This document shows positions 23,143 to 31,414 of a stretch of 39,019 bases of DNA, in pieces. Every line of letters starts with the position of its first letter. The stretch's first letter is position 1. The stretch is from a bacterium (GTDB taxonomy: Bacteria > JAHJDO01), in contig JAUSPT010000032.1 in assembly GCA_030652805.1 (NCBI GenBank), positions 70,973 through 109,991 on the forward strand, written 5' to 3'. A program made the translations under genes and the position numbers. The notes under the pieces were generated by a model, which did not search any database, had not been told where the DNA came from, and saw only the letters and a list, made by a program, of their open reading frames with translations.

Positions 23143-25062
23143 AATAGATTTCAGGACTCTTTTTTCTGTTACAATTATATGCACAGGGATATCTTTCTTC
23201 TCATGTGGAACATCTCTAATAACCTGAAAATCAAATGCAAGACCAATTAATACAGCCTTTCCTGAAACTGATTTTAAAAAATGGTCGTAATACCCTCCAC
23301 CACAGCCTATCCGATTTCCATTCCTATCAAAACAAACACCTGGAACAACAATTAAGTCAAGACTGCTTGTGTTTATAGGTCTATAACTTTCCTTTTTAGG
23401 AGACAAAATCCCGTATTTACCATTTACAAGATCCCTATCAAAATTTTTCAAAAGAGATGCATGCATTTCACGATTTCCATTTTCTATATAAGGCACACTC
23501 ACTATTTTACCCATTTTCATTGATTCTAAAACCATATCCTTTGTTTGAACCTCATCTCCTTTTCCAACATAAAACATAACCGTTTTAGATTTTCCAAAAA
23601 CATCCAGTTCGAAAAGCCGCTTCTTAATCTGTCCACTTTTAGTTGCTATTTCATCATAAGATGTCCTTTGGCGTTTCTCTATCATCTTCTGGCGTAATAT
23701 ATGTTTTGATGTATTGTTCATACCTTTATTACTCCTTTTTCTCAAAATCTCCATACGCTCTTTTATTTTTTTTTCATATCCCTGTTCAGTAGGATTATAA
23801 TACGCAGGAATATCAGGCGCATATTCCTGCTCCACATAATGGTCCTTATAGTTGTGCGTATACTTGTAATCCCGGCCATGGCCCAGAACCTGAGCTCCTG
23901 GATATGAGCCTACTTTAAGATGATCAGGTACTTCTTTTAATTTATTGCTCTTTACATCCTCTAAAGCCCTATCTATCCCAAGATAAGAAGCATTGCTTTT
24001 TGGAGCAGTCGCAATATAAGTTACTGCCTGTGCAAGAATTATCCTGGCCTCTGGTAAACCCACAAATTCAGACGACTGCAAAGCTGCATTAGCTAAAATT
24101 AGAGCATTCGGATCAGCATTGCCAACATCCTCAGAAGCGCATATAACAATTCGTCTTGCTATAAACCTTAGATCCTCACCTGCATAAATCATCTTTGCAA
24201 GCCAGTAAAGACTTGCGTCAGGATCTGAGCCTCTCATGCTCTTTATAAACGCAGAGATCGTATCATAATGTGAGCCTTCATCCTTATCGTATACTACCTG
24301 TCTTTTGCCAACAGCCTCTTCAGCCATCTTTATTGTAAAATGGATAATACCACTTTTATCGGGCTTGCCTAATAATACACCCAACTCAAGAGCATTAAGA
24401 GCCCTTCTTCCATCTCCGTCTGAACATTCAACAATATGTAACAATGCGTTATCATTCATTTCAATCTTCAATTTGCCAAGTCCTCTTTGCTTATCCTTTA
24501 ACGCATTCTCTATAATAAGCTTTATATCTTCATTGGAAAGAGAATATAATTGAAATACCCTTGATCTTGAAAGCAATGGACTGTTTATTGTAAAGAAAGG
24601 ATTATGAGTACTTGCTCCAATCAATGTTATAATATTATTTTCAACAGCGGGCATCAATCCATCCTGTTGCGCCTTATTAAACCGATGAATTTCATCAATA
24701 AAAAGTATTGTCTTTATATTGTTTATTTCCTTCCTCATTCTTGCGGATTCAATAATCTCGCGTATTTCTGAAATGCCGGATGTAACTGCATTAATTCTGT
24801 CAAAATGGGATTTTGTTACATTGGCAACAATATAAGCAAGTGTTGTTTTCCCTGTACCAGGAGGGCCATATAGTATTAGAGAGGTTATTTTATCATTATC
24901 AATGGTCTTTTTGAGAATCCCTCTCTCCCCTAGAATATGTTCCTGACCAACAAACTCTATAAGGGTTCTGGGTCTCATTCGAACAGCTAGAGGAGTGTTG
25001 CTGTCAAATTTTGAGTTTTGAGTTTTGAGTTTTGAATTTTTGTCAAAATCAAAGAGGTCCAT
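23113..25062 (-). CDS. rarA: RarA/MgsA AAA+ ATPase fused to 5-formyltetrahydrofolate cyclo-ligase
   Basis: This is one continuous 649-residue frame. Residues 1-445 are RarA, a clamp-loader-like ATPase acting at stalled forks: Walker A GPPGTGKT (66-73), Walker B TILFIDEIHRF, and the C-terminal family region (GSDPDASLYWLAKMIYAGED, SYPGAQVLGHGRDYKYTHNY). Residues 448-649 are a full 5-formyl-THF cyclo-ligase, which salvages 5-formyl-THF to methenyl-THF (PGVCFDRNGNRIGCGGGYYDHFL). An ATG at residue 448 (23721) has AAAAGGAG 9 bases upstream, so the second enzyme could also be made separately. Repeats enter both ends: a heptamer array at residues 8-19 and R4 at the C-terminus. Confidence 0.9.
   Translation of the reverse strand: MDLFDFDKNSKLKTQNSKFDSNTPLAVRMRPRTLIEFVGQEHILGERGILKKTIDNDKITSLILYGPPGTGKTTLAYIVANVTKSHFDRINAVTSGISEIREIIESARMRKEINNIKTILFIDEIHRFNKAQQDGLMPAVENNIITLIGASTHNPFFTINSPLLSRSRVFQLYSLSNEDIKLIIENALKDKQRGLGKLKIEMNDNALLHIVECSDGDGRRALNALELGVLLGKPDKSGIIHFTIKMAEEAVGKRQVVYDKDEGSHYDTISAFIKSMRGSDPDASLYWLAKMIYAGEDLRFIARRIVICASEDVGNADPNALILANAALQSSEFVGLPEARIILAQAVTYIATAPKSNASYLGIDRALEDVKSNKLKEVPDHLKVGSYPGAQVLGHGRDYKYTHNYKDHYVEQEYAPDIPAYYNPTEQGYEKKIKERMEILRKRSNKGMNNTSKHILRQKMIEKRQRTSYDEIATKSGQIKKRLFELDVFGKSKTVMFYVGKGDEVQTKDMVLESMKMGKIVSVPYIENGNREMHASLLKNFDRDLVNGKYGILSPKKESYRPINTSSLDLIVVPGVCFDRNGNRIGCGGGYYDHFLKSVSGKAVLIGLAFDFQVIRDVPHEKKDIPVHIIVTEKRVLKSIKFEARSTKY
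25007..25041. repeat. heptanucleotide array in the rarA 5' end
   Basis: Five units of the form ARTTTTK: one AATTTTG, three perfect AGTTTTG, one AATTTTT. It encodes KNSKLKTQNSKF near the N-terminus of RarA. The family resembles the arrays at gspI and gspH. Confidence 0.92.
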
Positions 25063-25995
25063 TCATTCTCCCATATTCTTTTTAATATCAATATCTGCTT
25101 TCTTTTTAAGCTTATCTACCAAATCAACATATATCCTGTCTGCTTTCCTACTAAATAGAATTCTATATATCTCATCTCTAACCTCTGATAATTTTCTCAC
25201 CTTTGATAGCTTTCTTCCTTCTAATCTTATAATATGATACCCTGTCTGTGTTTTAACTAAATCTGCAATCTCGTTAACTTTTAATTTTGATGTTGCCACG
25301 CCCAGTTCAGGCAGTAATTCGCTCACATTAATAAAACCAAGATCTTCTCCTTCCCTGGCCATGTCCTCTCCGCCTTTAATTCTTTCCAGAAGTTCATTTG
25401 CTGTTTGTTCAGCTACTTTCTCGTTATCTTCTATCTTGATAAGTATCTGCCTTATCTTTACCTGTTCAGGCTCTAAAAAATCCTTCTGATGAGCCTGATA
25501 ATACTGACTAATTTCGTATGGTTCTATTCTCACCTTTGAATTAACTTTAAATTGAATTATCTTTTTTATCATCAGATTCTTCTTATACTTCTCCTCTAAA
25601 GTTTCCAGGGTTAACCCCTCATTTCTTAACGCGTCGTAAAAATCATCTAAACTTTTAAACTTGCTTTTTGCAGTATTTACCATTTTTTCTATCTCTATTT
25701 TGTCAACTTTAATATTCTCTCTTTTTGCTTCTCCTAATAACAGGCACTCTTTAATTAAATCATCCAGTATCGATTTCTTCCTATCTCTCAGCTGCTTCTC
25801 CAACTCTTCTCCGGAATAAGCCGTTTTGTATGCTTCTTCTATTTCAAAAACACGCTGCTTAAATTGACTATAAGTAATTACCTCTCCATTGACTGTTGCC
25901 ATAATATAATCAATCACCTCGCTGAATGCATAAATAGAAAATAAGCAAAATATAAAGTTAAATACAATTGTTTTTTTCAACCAGTTCGCATCCAT
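25063..25995 (-). CDS. SurA/PpiC-like periplasmic foldase
   Basis: The 310-residue protein has a signal peptide (KKTIVFNFIFCLFSIYAFS), a SurA-N type chaperone domain (IMATVNGEVITYSQF, ILDDLIKECLLLGEAKREN) and a parvulin-like domain (EPEQVKIRQILIKIED, then GEDLGFINVSELLPEL and TQTGYHIIRLEGRK). It should assist folding of outer-membrane or periplasmic proteins. The parvulin core seems about 15 residues short: the usual FAxLAKxYSxxPSxxxGG part between KGGED and GEDLGF is missing, so prolyl isomerase activity may be weak. The ATG forms TAATG with ispA, and rarA starts immediately after its TGA. Confidence 0.85.
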   Translation of the reverse strand: MDANWLKKTIVFNFIFCLFSIYAFSEVIDYIMATVNGEVITYSQFKQRVFEIEEAYKTAYSGEELEKQLRDRKKSILDDLIKECLLLGEAKRENIKVDKIEIEKMVNTAKSKFKSLDDFYDALRNEGLTLETLEEKYKKNLMIKKIIQFKVNSKVRIEPYEISQYYQAHQKDFLEPEQVKIRQILIKIEDNEKVAEQTANELLERIKGGEDMAREGEDLGFINVSELLPELGVATSKLKVNEIADLVKTQTGYHIIRLEGRKLSKVRKLSEVRDEIYRILFSRKADRIYVDLVDKLKKKADIDIKKNMGE

Positions 25996-26843
25996 TATTC
26001 TTCCCTTTCTATTATAAACTGTGCAATTTGTCTGAGAATATCAGCTCTTTTACCAAAACCATCAAGCTTCACCAATGCTTTATTTATCAAGGCTTCAGCT
26101 CTTTTCTCGGATTCTTCTATACCCAAAAAGGCAGGATAATTAAAACCCTTCTCCCTATCCAGCTTTTCATCCAGTATGTCATCTGTAATCTGGAATGCAA
26201 TTCCTATCAACTTACCGTATTCATACAATGCATCTTCTTCCGCTTTAGCTGCTCCTGACAAAATGGCTCCAATCCTGAGAGAAACAGCAATAAGAGCTCC
26301 TGTCTTATGAGTACAAACAAACTCTAATTCAGGCAATTCAGCCTTATCCTTATCCCATGATATATCAACTACCTGTCCACCTATCATGCCAAATGTGCCA
26401 ATCGCTTTAGATATTAGATTTATTACCCTTAATGCAAGCTTGCTGTCCTTTACCTCTTCAGATAGTATTTCAAATGCGATAGTCAATAATGCATCTCCTG
26501 CAAGAACAGCTATGTCCTCTCCAAACTTCTTATGAGAAGTCAACTTCCCCCTTCGATACTCATCATTATCCATAGCCGGCAGATCATCGTGAATTAATGA
26601 GTAATTATGTATAAGTTCCACTGCACACGCAGCTGGCAACAGTTTTCTCTCTTCTTGCGAAAATATCTCTCCAGCAGCAAGCATCAAGATTGGCCTCAGG
26701 CGTTTCCCTCCTGAAAATACACTATATCTTATAGCCTCGTGTATGATCTGAGGATATTCAGTTTCCTTCGGCATATACTTATCAAGTTTGCTGTCTATGA
26801 TCTTCTTTTTTGCAGATAGATAAGTTTCCAGGTTTAAGTTCAT
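25995..26843 (-). CDS. ispA: polyprenyl diphosphate synthase (farnesyl/geranylgeranyl type)
   Basis: The 282-residue protein has GGKRLRPILMLAAGE, the first Asp-rich motif HDDLPAMDNDEYRRG, GDALLTIAFEIL and the second Asp-rich motif FQITDDILD. The DDLPAMD spacing and the length are those of bacterial IspA-type synthases, which condense IPP with allylic diphosphates. The exact chain length (C15 or C20) is not certain. The ATG overlaps the xseB stop (ATGA), a frequent bacterial pairing in which xseB precedes ispA. Confidence 0.92.
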   Translation of the reverse strand: MNLNLETYLSAKKKIIDSKLDKYMPKETEYPQIIHEAIRYSVFSGGKRLRPILMLAAGEIFSQEERKLLPAACAVELIHNYSLIHDDLPAMDNDEYRRGKLTSHKKFGEDIAVLAGDALLTIAFEILSEEVKDSKLALRVINLISKAIGTFGMIGGQVVDISWDKDKAELPELEFVCTHKTGALIAVSLRIGAILSGAAKAEEDALYEYGKLIGIAFQITDDILDEKLDREKGFNYPAFLGIEESEKRAEALINKALVKLDGFGKRADILRQIAQFIIEREE

Positions 26844-27076
26844 TTTTCCTTCTCGTTCAGTTCAAATGGTTCTTTATATGCAATGCCATTGACGTCTTTC
26901 TTAAGTATTTCCACCTTTTTTTCAACTTCTCTCAATTTAACCGAGCAAAACTTCGCTAGCTTTACTCCTTCTTCAAAGAGTTCCAGAGATTTATCTAAAG
27001 AAACACTGCCCTCTTCCATCTCCTTTACTATGTTTTCCAGCTTGTCTAGAGCCTGCTCAAATTTTAATTCTTTCAT
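26840..27076 (-). CDS. xseB: exodeoxyribonuclease VII small subunit
   Basis: The 78-residue protein shows the XseB pattern FEQALDKLENIVKEMEEGSVSLDKSLELFEEGVKLAKFCSVKLREVEKKVEIL. It binds the large subunit XseA (not in this window) to degrade single-stranded DNA. The start at 27076 lies inside the end of the pseudouridine synthase gene (20-base overlap) and its end overlaps ispA. Confidence 0.94.
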   Translation of the reverse strand: MKELKFEQALDKLENIVKEMEEGSVSLDKSLELFEEGVKLAKFCSVKLREVEKKVEILKKDVNGIAYKEPFELNEKEK

Positions 27077-28019
27077 AACCTAATTCCCTTTCCATATCTA
27101 TTAATTTTTTTATATCATCCGCTAAAGGCGCTATGAACTCTACATCCTTATTTGAAGCCGGATGAGAAAAACTAATTCTGTAAGCATGCAACGCCTGACG
27201 ATCAATCAGACTATCCAGCTTAGATACTAACCCTTTACTTTCTCCGTATATTTTGTCGCCTACAATTGGATAACCAAGATAGGCCATATGAACCCGAATC
27301 TGATGTGTCCTTCCTGTTGTTGGATAAGCGTTAATAAGTGTATTCTGATGGTAACGTTCAATCACTTTGAATTTAGTTAATGCTCTTTTTCCGCCAATAT
27401 AAGCAATTGCCATTTTTGTTCTATGCGATACACATCGGCCAATCGGTCTATCAATCTCGCCTTCATCCTGTGGGATCACTCCTCTTACAACGGCCATATA
27501 AGTCTTCTTCACCTTCCTGTTCTTAAACTGCTCTGCTAAATTAGCATGAGCACTATTGTTTTTTGCTGCAATAAGAACCCCTGATGTGTCCTTATCCAGT
27601 CTATGAACTATACCCGGACGCATAGGCCCATTCAAATCCGACAGTGTTTTGCAATGATACAATAAAAAATTCACAACTGTGCCAGAGACAACTCCCTGCG
27701 CAGGATGTACAATAATCCCTGCAGGCTTATTAATAACTATTATATTATCATCTTCATATAGTATATCAAGCGCCATATTCTCTGGCTTCAGCTTTAGCTC
27801 AGCATTATCTTGAAGCTCTGGGATAGTTATTAATATATTATCCCCTATCTTAAGAAAATATCCCGGCTTTGTTTTTTTTTCATTTACCAAAGCATGATTG
27901 GCAATAATCAAATTCTGAATGAAAGACCTGGAAACCATATCAAGCTTATTTGCCAGAAATTTATCTAATCGTTCTCCAACATTCTGCGCATCAGCTATAA
28001 ACTTATATTCCATATTCAT
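27057..28019 (-). CDS. rluD: RluD-like ribosomal pseudouridine synthase
   Basis: The protein of about 320 residues has an N-terminal S4 RNA-binding domain (GERLDKFLANKLDMVSRS) and a RluA-family catalytic domain with the Asp motif HRLDKDTSGVLIAAKN and GRTHQIRVHMAYLGYPIVGD. It probably modifies 23S rRNA. The start is the ATG at 28019 or 28013. The longer open frame to 28079 would run through tRNA-Thr and is rejected. There is no ribosome site: the 3' end of tRNA-Thr lies 2 bases before the ATG, so tRNA processing would leave a nearly leaderless message. Confidence 0.88.
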   Translation of the reverse strand: MNMEYKFIADAQNVGERLDKFLANKLDMVSRSFIQNLIIANHALVNEKKTKPGYFLKIGDNILITIPELQDNAELKLKPENMALDILYEDDNIIVINKPAGIIVHPAQGVVSGTVVNFLLYHCKTLSDLNGPMRPGIVHRLDKDTSGVLIAAKNNSAHANLAEQFKNRKVKKTYMAVVRGVIPQDEGEIDRPIGRCVSHRTKMAIAYIGGKRALTKFKVIERYHQNTLINAYPTTGRTHQIRVHMAYLGYPIVGDKIYGESKGLVSKLDSLIDRQALHAYRISFSHPASNKDVEFIAPLADDIKKLIDMERELGYERIKI

Positions 28020-28021
28020 AG

Positions 28022-28094
28022 AGCCCACGACCAGAGTCGAACTGGTGACCTCATCATTACGAGTGACGTGCTCTACCAACTGAGCTACGTGGGC
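28022..28094 (-). tRNA. tRNA-Thr (CGT)
   Basis: The acceptor arms GCCCACG and CGTGGGC pair fully. The anticodon loop CTCGTAA (CGT) sits on stem CGTCA/TGATG with one wobble pair. The T-arm is ACCAG TTCGACT CTGGT. No CCA is encoded. Confidence 0.95.
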
Positions 28095-28104
28095 ATAAAA
28101 AAAG

Positions 28105-28177
<73 letters not shown>

Positions 28178-28199
28178 AATTTGAACTTAACACACTGCA

Positions 28200-28227
28200 A
28201 TTATACAAATTTTTATATTAATGGCAA
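28200..28227 (-). promoter_or_regulatory. promoter of the tRNA-Phe/tRNA-Thr/rluD group
   Basis: Minus strand TTGCCA (28222-28227), 16-base spacer, and a perfect TATAAT (28200-28205), about 23 bases before tRNA-Phe. The -35 lies inside the 3' end of the TudS-related gene. Confidence 0.72.
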
Positions 28228-28695
28228 GCTTCTATTTAGATGCTTTACTGAAGCTACAAAATTCTTATAATCAATTTCAAGGAATTTTATGTTCTTCCCT
28301 GTTCTTTTTTTTATCTCTTCAATAAAAATTCCGTTTTCATTAACAAGTTTTTCTCCGCGATAGACCTTACTTAGCGAACATGAAAGAGAACGTGCTATGC
28401 CAATTATTATTTTATGATCTATCCCCTTAAAATCTTCCAGTGTTTTTACTACACTTTGGGCTAATCCTGTGCAATGTTCTCTAAAGCCTGCTATCTTTTC
28501 ATACTCATCCTTTGGCATTTTAGCTCGCTTCCCAAGAAAAGAGAATTCAGGACATGGCAGTTGTTCCAACAAAACATCATGTCCAGACATTAATTTACCA
28601 ACAGCCTTTACTGTATTTACGTCAGGTTTAGAAATCCCGTCTGCTCTAACTTCGGGATTTAATAGACAATGTGATACAAACAGAATAGTTTGCAT
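28213..28695 (-). CDS. TudS/DUF523-related protein
   Basis: The 160-residue protein begins MQTILFVSHCLLNPEVRADG and has LPCPEFSFLGKR, FREHCTG and IIGIARSLSCS. These spaced cysteines resemble the DUF523/TudS-related group, some members of which are thiouracil desulfidases with an iron-sulfur cluster. Function here is only inferred. I start it at 28695 because GAGGAG lies just before that ATG; an upstream ATG at 28722 is unsupported. It overlaps the end of the glycosylase gene by 37 bases. Confidence 0.72.
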   Translation of the reverse strand: MQTILFVSHCLLNPEVRADGISKPDVNTVKAVGKLMSGHDVLLEQLPCPEFSFLGKRAKMPKDEYEKIAGFREHCTGLAQSVVKTLEDFKGIDHKIIIGIARSLSCSLSKVYRGEKLVNENGIFIEEIKKRTGKNIKFLEIDYKNFVASVKHLNRSLPLI

Positions 28696-29348
28696 TTTCT
28701 CCTCAATGGACAATCTTTGCACACTGGTCTTGTTTTGCAGTAATTCTTGCCTAACTCAACCAGAAGAGCGTGAAACTCCTTATAAACTTCTACATCTTCT
28801 GGAATACTGCTTTCAAAAAAAAATTTTAATGATTCATAGTCCAACTCATGCGTTAACTGCAGTCTTTCACAGATGCGTTTTGTATAAGCATCTATTACAA
28901 AAGAAGGTTTTTCTGCAGCATAAAGAATTATTGAATCAGCGGTTTCCGGACCAATGCCCTTAAGTGACAGTAATTCAGCTCTTAAAGAACAAATTTCTTT
29001 ATTGAACAGTCTCTTTAAGCTGCTATTATATTCTTTGAAAATGTAGGTGCATATATCCTTTAGTCTTCTGGCCTTCTGTCTGTAGAAACCTGTTGGCTTT
29101 ACATAAACTTCTAATTTTTCGAGAGAAAGATTAGACATTTTACATGGATCCAGAACATGCTTGTTCTTTAAATTCTCAATAGCCTTTTCTACATTTTTCC
29201 AGGCTACCTGCTGGGTAAGAATTGTACCGACAACTACTTCAAAAGGAGTCTCTGCTGGCCACCAATGCTGCGGGCCGAAATGGGAAAGAAGAGATGTGTA
29301 AAGCTCATAAGGATTAAGAAGGGGTTGTCTCAGATTCGGTTTCCTCAA
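28659..29348 (-). CDS. endonuclease III-like DNA glycosylase (HhH-GPD, 4Fe-4S)
   Basis: The protein of about 229 residues has FEVVVGTILTQQVAWKNVEKAI, a helix-hairpin-helix LKGIGPETADSIILYA, the catalytic-Asp region SFVIDAYTKRI and a C-terminal iron-sulfur motif (CKTRPVCKDCPLRRKC). The position of the catalytic Lys of EndoIII (GVGRKTA) holds Glu (GIGPETA), as in MagIII-like relatives, so it is probably a monofunctional base-excision glycosylase, perhaps for alkylated bases. The start is uncertain: TTG at 29348 is the longest, and it overlaps the upstream gene by 35 bases. Confidence 0.85.
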   Translation of the reverse strand: MRKPNLRQPLLNPYELYTSLLSHFGPQHWWPAETPFEVVVGTILTQQVAWKNVEKAIENLKNKHVLDPCKMSNLSLEKLEVYVKPTGFYRQKARRLKDICTYIFKEYNSSLKRLFNKEICSLRAELLSLKGIGPETADSIILYAAEKPSFVIDAYTKRICERLQLTHELDYESLKFFFESSIPEDVEVYKEFHALLVELGKNYCKTRPVCKDCPLRRKCKLFCLYHIVY

Positions 29349-29766
29349 GTTTCTTTTCTTCCTGTTTAATATCTTCTGACTTTTGATTTTCTTCAGGTGT
29401 CTCTTCTTGAGGCTTTTTCTCTGGTTCTTGAACTTCTGTAGGGATTTCTTCTTGTGGTTTTTCTTCGGATGGTTCAGTTTTCTCTAATTCTTGAGTCTCT
29501 TTGACAGGTTCTTCAAGTTTCTTCTCTTCTGTTTTTGTGGCTTCTTTAGGAGCTTTCTTCTCCGGTTCTGCTTTTTTCTTCTTTGATTCTTCTTCTTTCT
29601 GTTCTTTTCGCAGAATTTCGTTTACTAGTCTTTGCTTTCTTTTTATTCTTTTCTTCAAAAGCCTTATTTCTTTATTTCCTGCTACTTTTTCTGCTTTCTC
29701 TATTTTCTCAGCAAGCTTTTTCTTTAGTGTCTCTATCTTTTGCTTTAAATCTTCAACTATTTTCAT
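29314..29766 (-). CDS. Lys/Glu-rich low-complexity protein of unknown function
   Basis: The 150-residue protein is almost entirely charged. Residues 1-65 look like an alpha-helical coiled coil (VEDLKQKIETLKKKLAEKI), and 66-150 are imperfect Glu/Pro/Lys repeats (EEKPQEEIPTE, EPEKKPQEETPE). There is no signal peptide or known domain. TAGGAG lies before the ATG, supporting translation. Its end overlaps the glycosylase start. The sequence is probably disordered; I cannot suggest a function. Confidence 0.6.
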   Translation of the reverse strand: MKIVEDLKQKIETLKKKLAEKIEKAEKVAGNKEIRLLKKRIKRKQRLVNEILRKEQKEEESKKKKAEPEKKAPKEATKTEEKKLEEPVKETQELEKTEPSEEKPQEEIPTEVQEPEKKPQEETPEENQKSEDIKQEEKKLEETESETTPS

Positions 29767-29851
29767 ACGTTTACTCCTAATGGTTTTAAGTTTACTATCA
29801 GTTCGCTACATTATCATATTTCTAATTAATTGAAAAGCTTATTTTACCTGT

Positions 29852-30979
29852 CTAAAAAATGCTACTTACATGCCGACCTATTGCTAGACAAGAGGTTAAT
29901 GCAGGAGAGTCCATGCCAATAAGATTAATCAAGCCTGGAAAGCCTTTTTCCTGCTCATGGGCAATAATAAAATCCCTTCCTGATCCTTGAAGACGTGGAC
30001 TTATTCCAGCCATATCAGGAGACAAATCTTCCAATTTTAAACAGGGAAGAAACTGTTTGCAATCTTCAAAAACCTCTTGTTTGTAAGAAGAATCAACACT
30101 ATAGTCAATTTTCTTCTCTATTTCATAATTTTTTGGTCCTAATTTTACCTGTCCTGTAAGATCAATTACTGTGTGAACTCCTACACCACTTTTGCGAGCA
30201 CGGTAAATCAGCGTATTTAGAGGTAGGGTGTTTTTGTTTTTGACCCTGAAATACTTGCCCTTTGAATAGTATAAGGAGTATCCAGCTTCTTTGGTATTTA
30301 TCCTAACCATCGCAGCTATTGTATCAGAATGCAGGCCAGCACAGTTTATCACAAATTCAGAGATAAGGCGTGTTTTTTCACCATTTGCGTCTATAACGTT
30401 TAAAACATAGCCATCCTGATGCTTATCTAGACCTGTCACCTTCGTATTATAGGAGATAATGACGTCTTTCTGAGTAGCCCTGAATTCGAGGTATTTCATT
30501 AAAGAATGACTATCAAGGATGCCTGTTGAAGGTGAATAAAGTGCTTGAATGCAGTGTAATGTAGGACAATAGCTTGCTATCTCCTCTTTAGAACAGAAAC
30601 GAAGATCTTCCACTCCATTCCCTTTACCTTGTTTCAAAAGATTTTCCAGTATCTCAATTTCATATTCATTGGTTGCAACTATCAGCTTCCCCACACGGTT
30701 ATGAGGAATACCAGCTTCTGTACATAGTTGATAGAGTAGCCTTTTCCCTTCCACACACAGTCTTGCTCTTAAGGAATCTCTTGCGTAGTAGAGTCCAGCG
30801 TGAATGACCTCACTATTTCGGCTGGAGGTGTCCTGTCCGAAGGAAGAATGTTGTTCCAAAACTATAACATCACGTTTTCGTTTGCTGATTTCAGCAGCCA
30901 CAGCCAAGCCCACTACTCCAGCACCAATAATTACTACATCAGTCTTCATCATTAATTCATTGGGTGACAAATCATTCAT
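29852..30979 (-). CDS. lhgO: FAD-dependent oxidoreductase, L-2-hydroxyglutarate oxidase-like
   Basis: The protein of about 375 residues has the FAD-binding MKTDVVIIGAGVVGLAVAAEI and the LhgO-like signature SSRNSEVIHAGLYYARDSLRARLCVEGKRLL, with VGKLIVATN, FVINCAGLHSD and a C-terminal GIRP-like GISPRLQG plus GMDSPALTSCLAIG. The family oxidizes L-2-hydroxyglutarate or a similar hydroxy acid. The start at 30979 has no clear ribosome site; Met10 or Met11 (30952, 30949) fit the domain start better. It is the last gene of the accD-folC-yjbQ group, 18 bases after yjbQ. Confidence 0.85.
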   Translation of the reverse strand: MNDLSPNELMMKTDVVIIGAGVVGLAVAAEISKRKRDVIVLEQHSSFGQDTSSRNSEVIHAGLYYARDSLRARLCVEGKRLLYQLCTEAGIPHNRVGKLIVATNEYEIEILENLLKQGKGNGVEDLRFCSKEEIASYCPTLHCIQALYSPSTGILDSHSLMKYLEFRATQKDVIISYNTKVTGLDKHQDGYVLNVIDANGEKTRLISEFVINCAGLHSDTIAAMVRINTKEAGYSLYYSKGKYFRVKNKNTLPLNTLIYRARKSGVGVHTVIDLTGQVKLGPKNYEIEKKIDYSVDSSYKQEVFEDCKQFLPCLKLEDLSPDMAGISPRLQGSGRDFIIAHEQEKGFPGLINLIGMDSPALTSCLAIGRHVSSIF

Positions 30980-30997
30980 ATCTAAATAATTTTGGAC

Positions 30998-31414
30998 CTA
31001 TTCCCCTATGATCTTTACTAAAACTCGCTTCCTTCGTTTGCCGTCAAATTCCCCATAGAATATCTGTTCCCATGGACCAAAATCAAGCTTCCCATGTGTT
31101 ACTGCAACCACAACCTCACGCCCCATTACCTGACGCTTCATGTGAGCATCTGCATTATCCTCAAAGCCATTATGCTCGTATTGAGAAACTGGTTCATGAG
31201 GTGCAATCTTCTCAAGCCATTTGTCATAATCATGAATCAGCCCCTGCTCATTATCATTAATATATACACTGGCTGTTATATGCATAGCATTAACAAGACA
31301 CAAGCCCTCTTTTATTCCACTTTCCCTGAGCGCTTTTTCCACTTCAGGTGTAATGTTTATATAATCTCGTCTGTGCGGCGTTTGGAAAACAAGTTCTTTC
31401 CTATATGATTTCAT
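30998..31414 (-). CDS. yjbQ: YjbQ/UPF0047 family protein
   Basis: The 138-residue protein shows the whole UPF0047 pattern: [44 protein letters not shown], then [35 protein letters not shown]. coli YjbQ has weak thiamine-phosphate synthase activity, but the physiological role is unsettled. The start at 31414 overlaps the folC end by 14 bases, so the genes are coupled. Confidence 0.92.
   Translation of the reverse strand: MKSYRKELVFQTPHRRDYINITPEVEKALRESGIKEGLCLVNAMHITASVYINDNEQGLIHDYDKWLEKIAPHEPVSQYEHNGFEDNADAHMKRQVMGREVVVAVTHGKLDFGPWEQIFYGEFDGKRRKRVLVKIIGE

Noticed and set aside
28020-28079. N-terminal extension of the RluD-like gene
   Set aside because: The stretch is tRNA-Thr; the S4 domain begins only after the ATG at 28013/28019.
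29767-29851. Promoter or terminator upstream of the Lys/Glu-rich gene
   Set aside because: A TATGATAAT string is present but no -35 at proper spacing, and no stable hairpin with a T tract.
29852-30997. Insertion or pseudogene in lhgO
   Set aside because: All family motifs are present in one frame and the length is normal; only the start is unclear.
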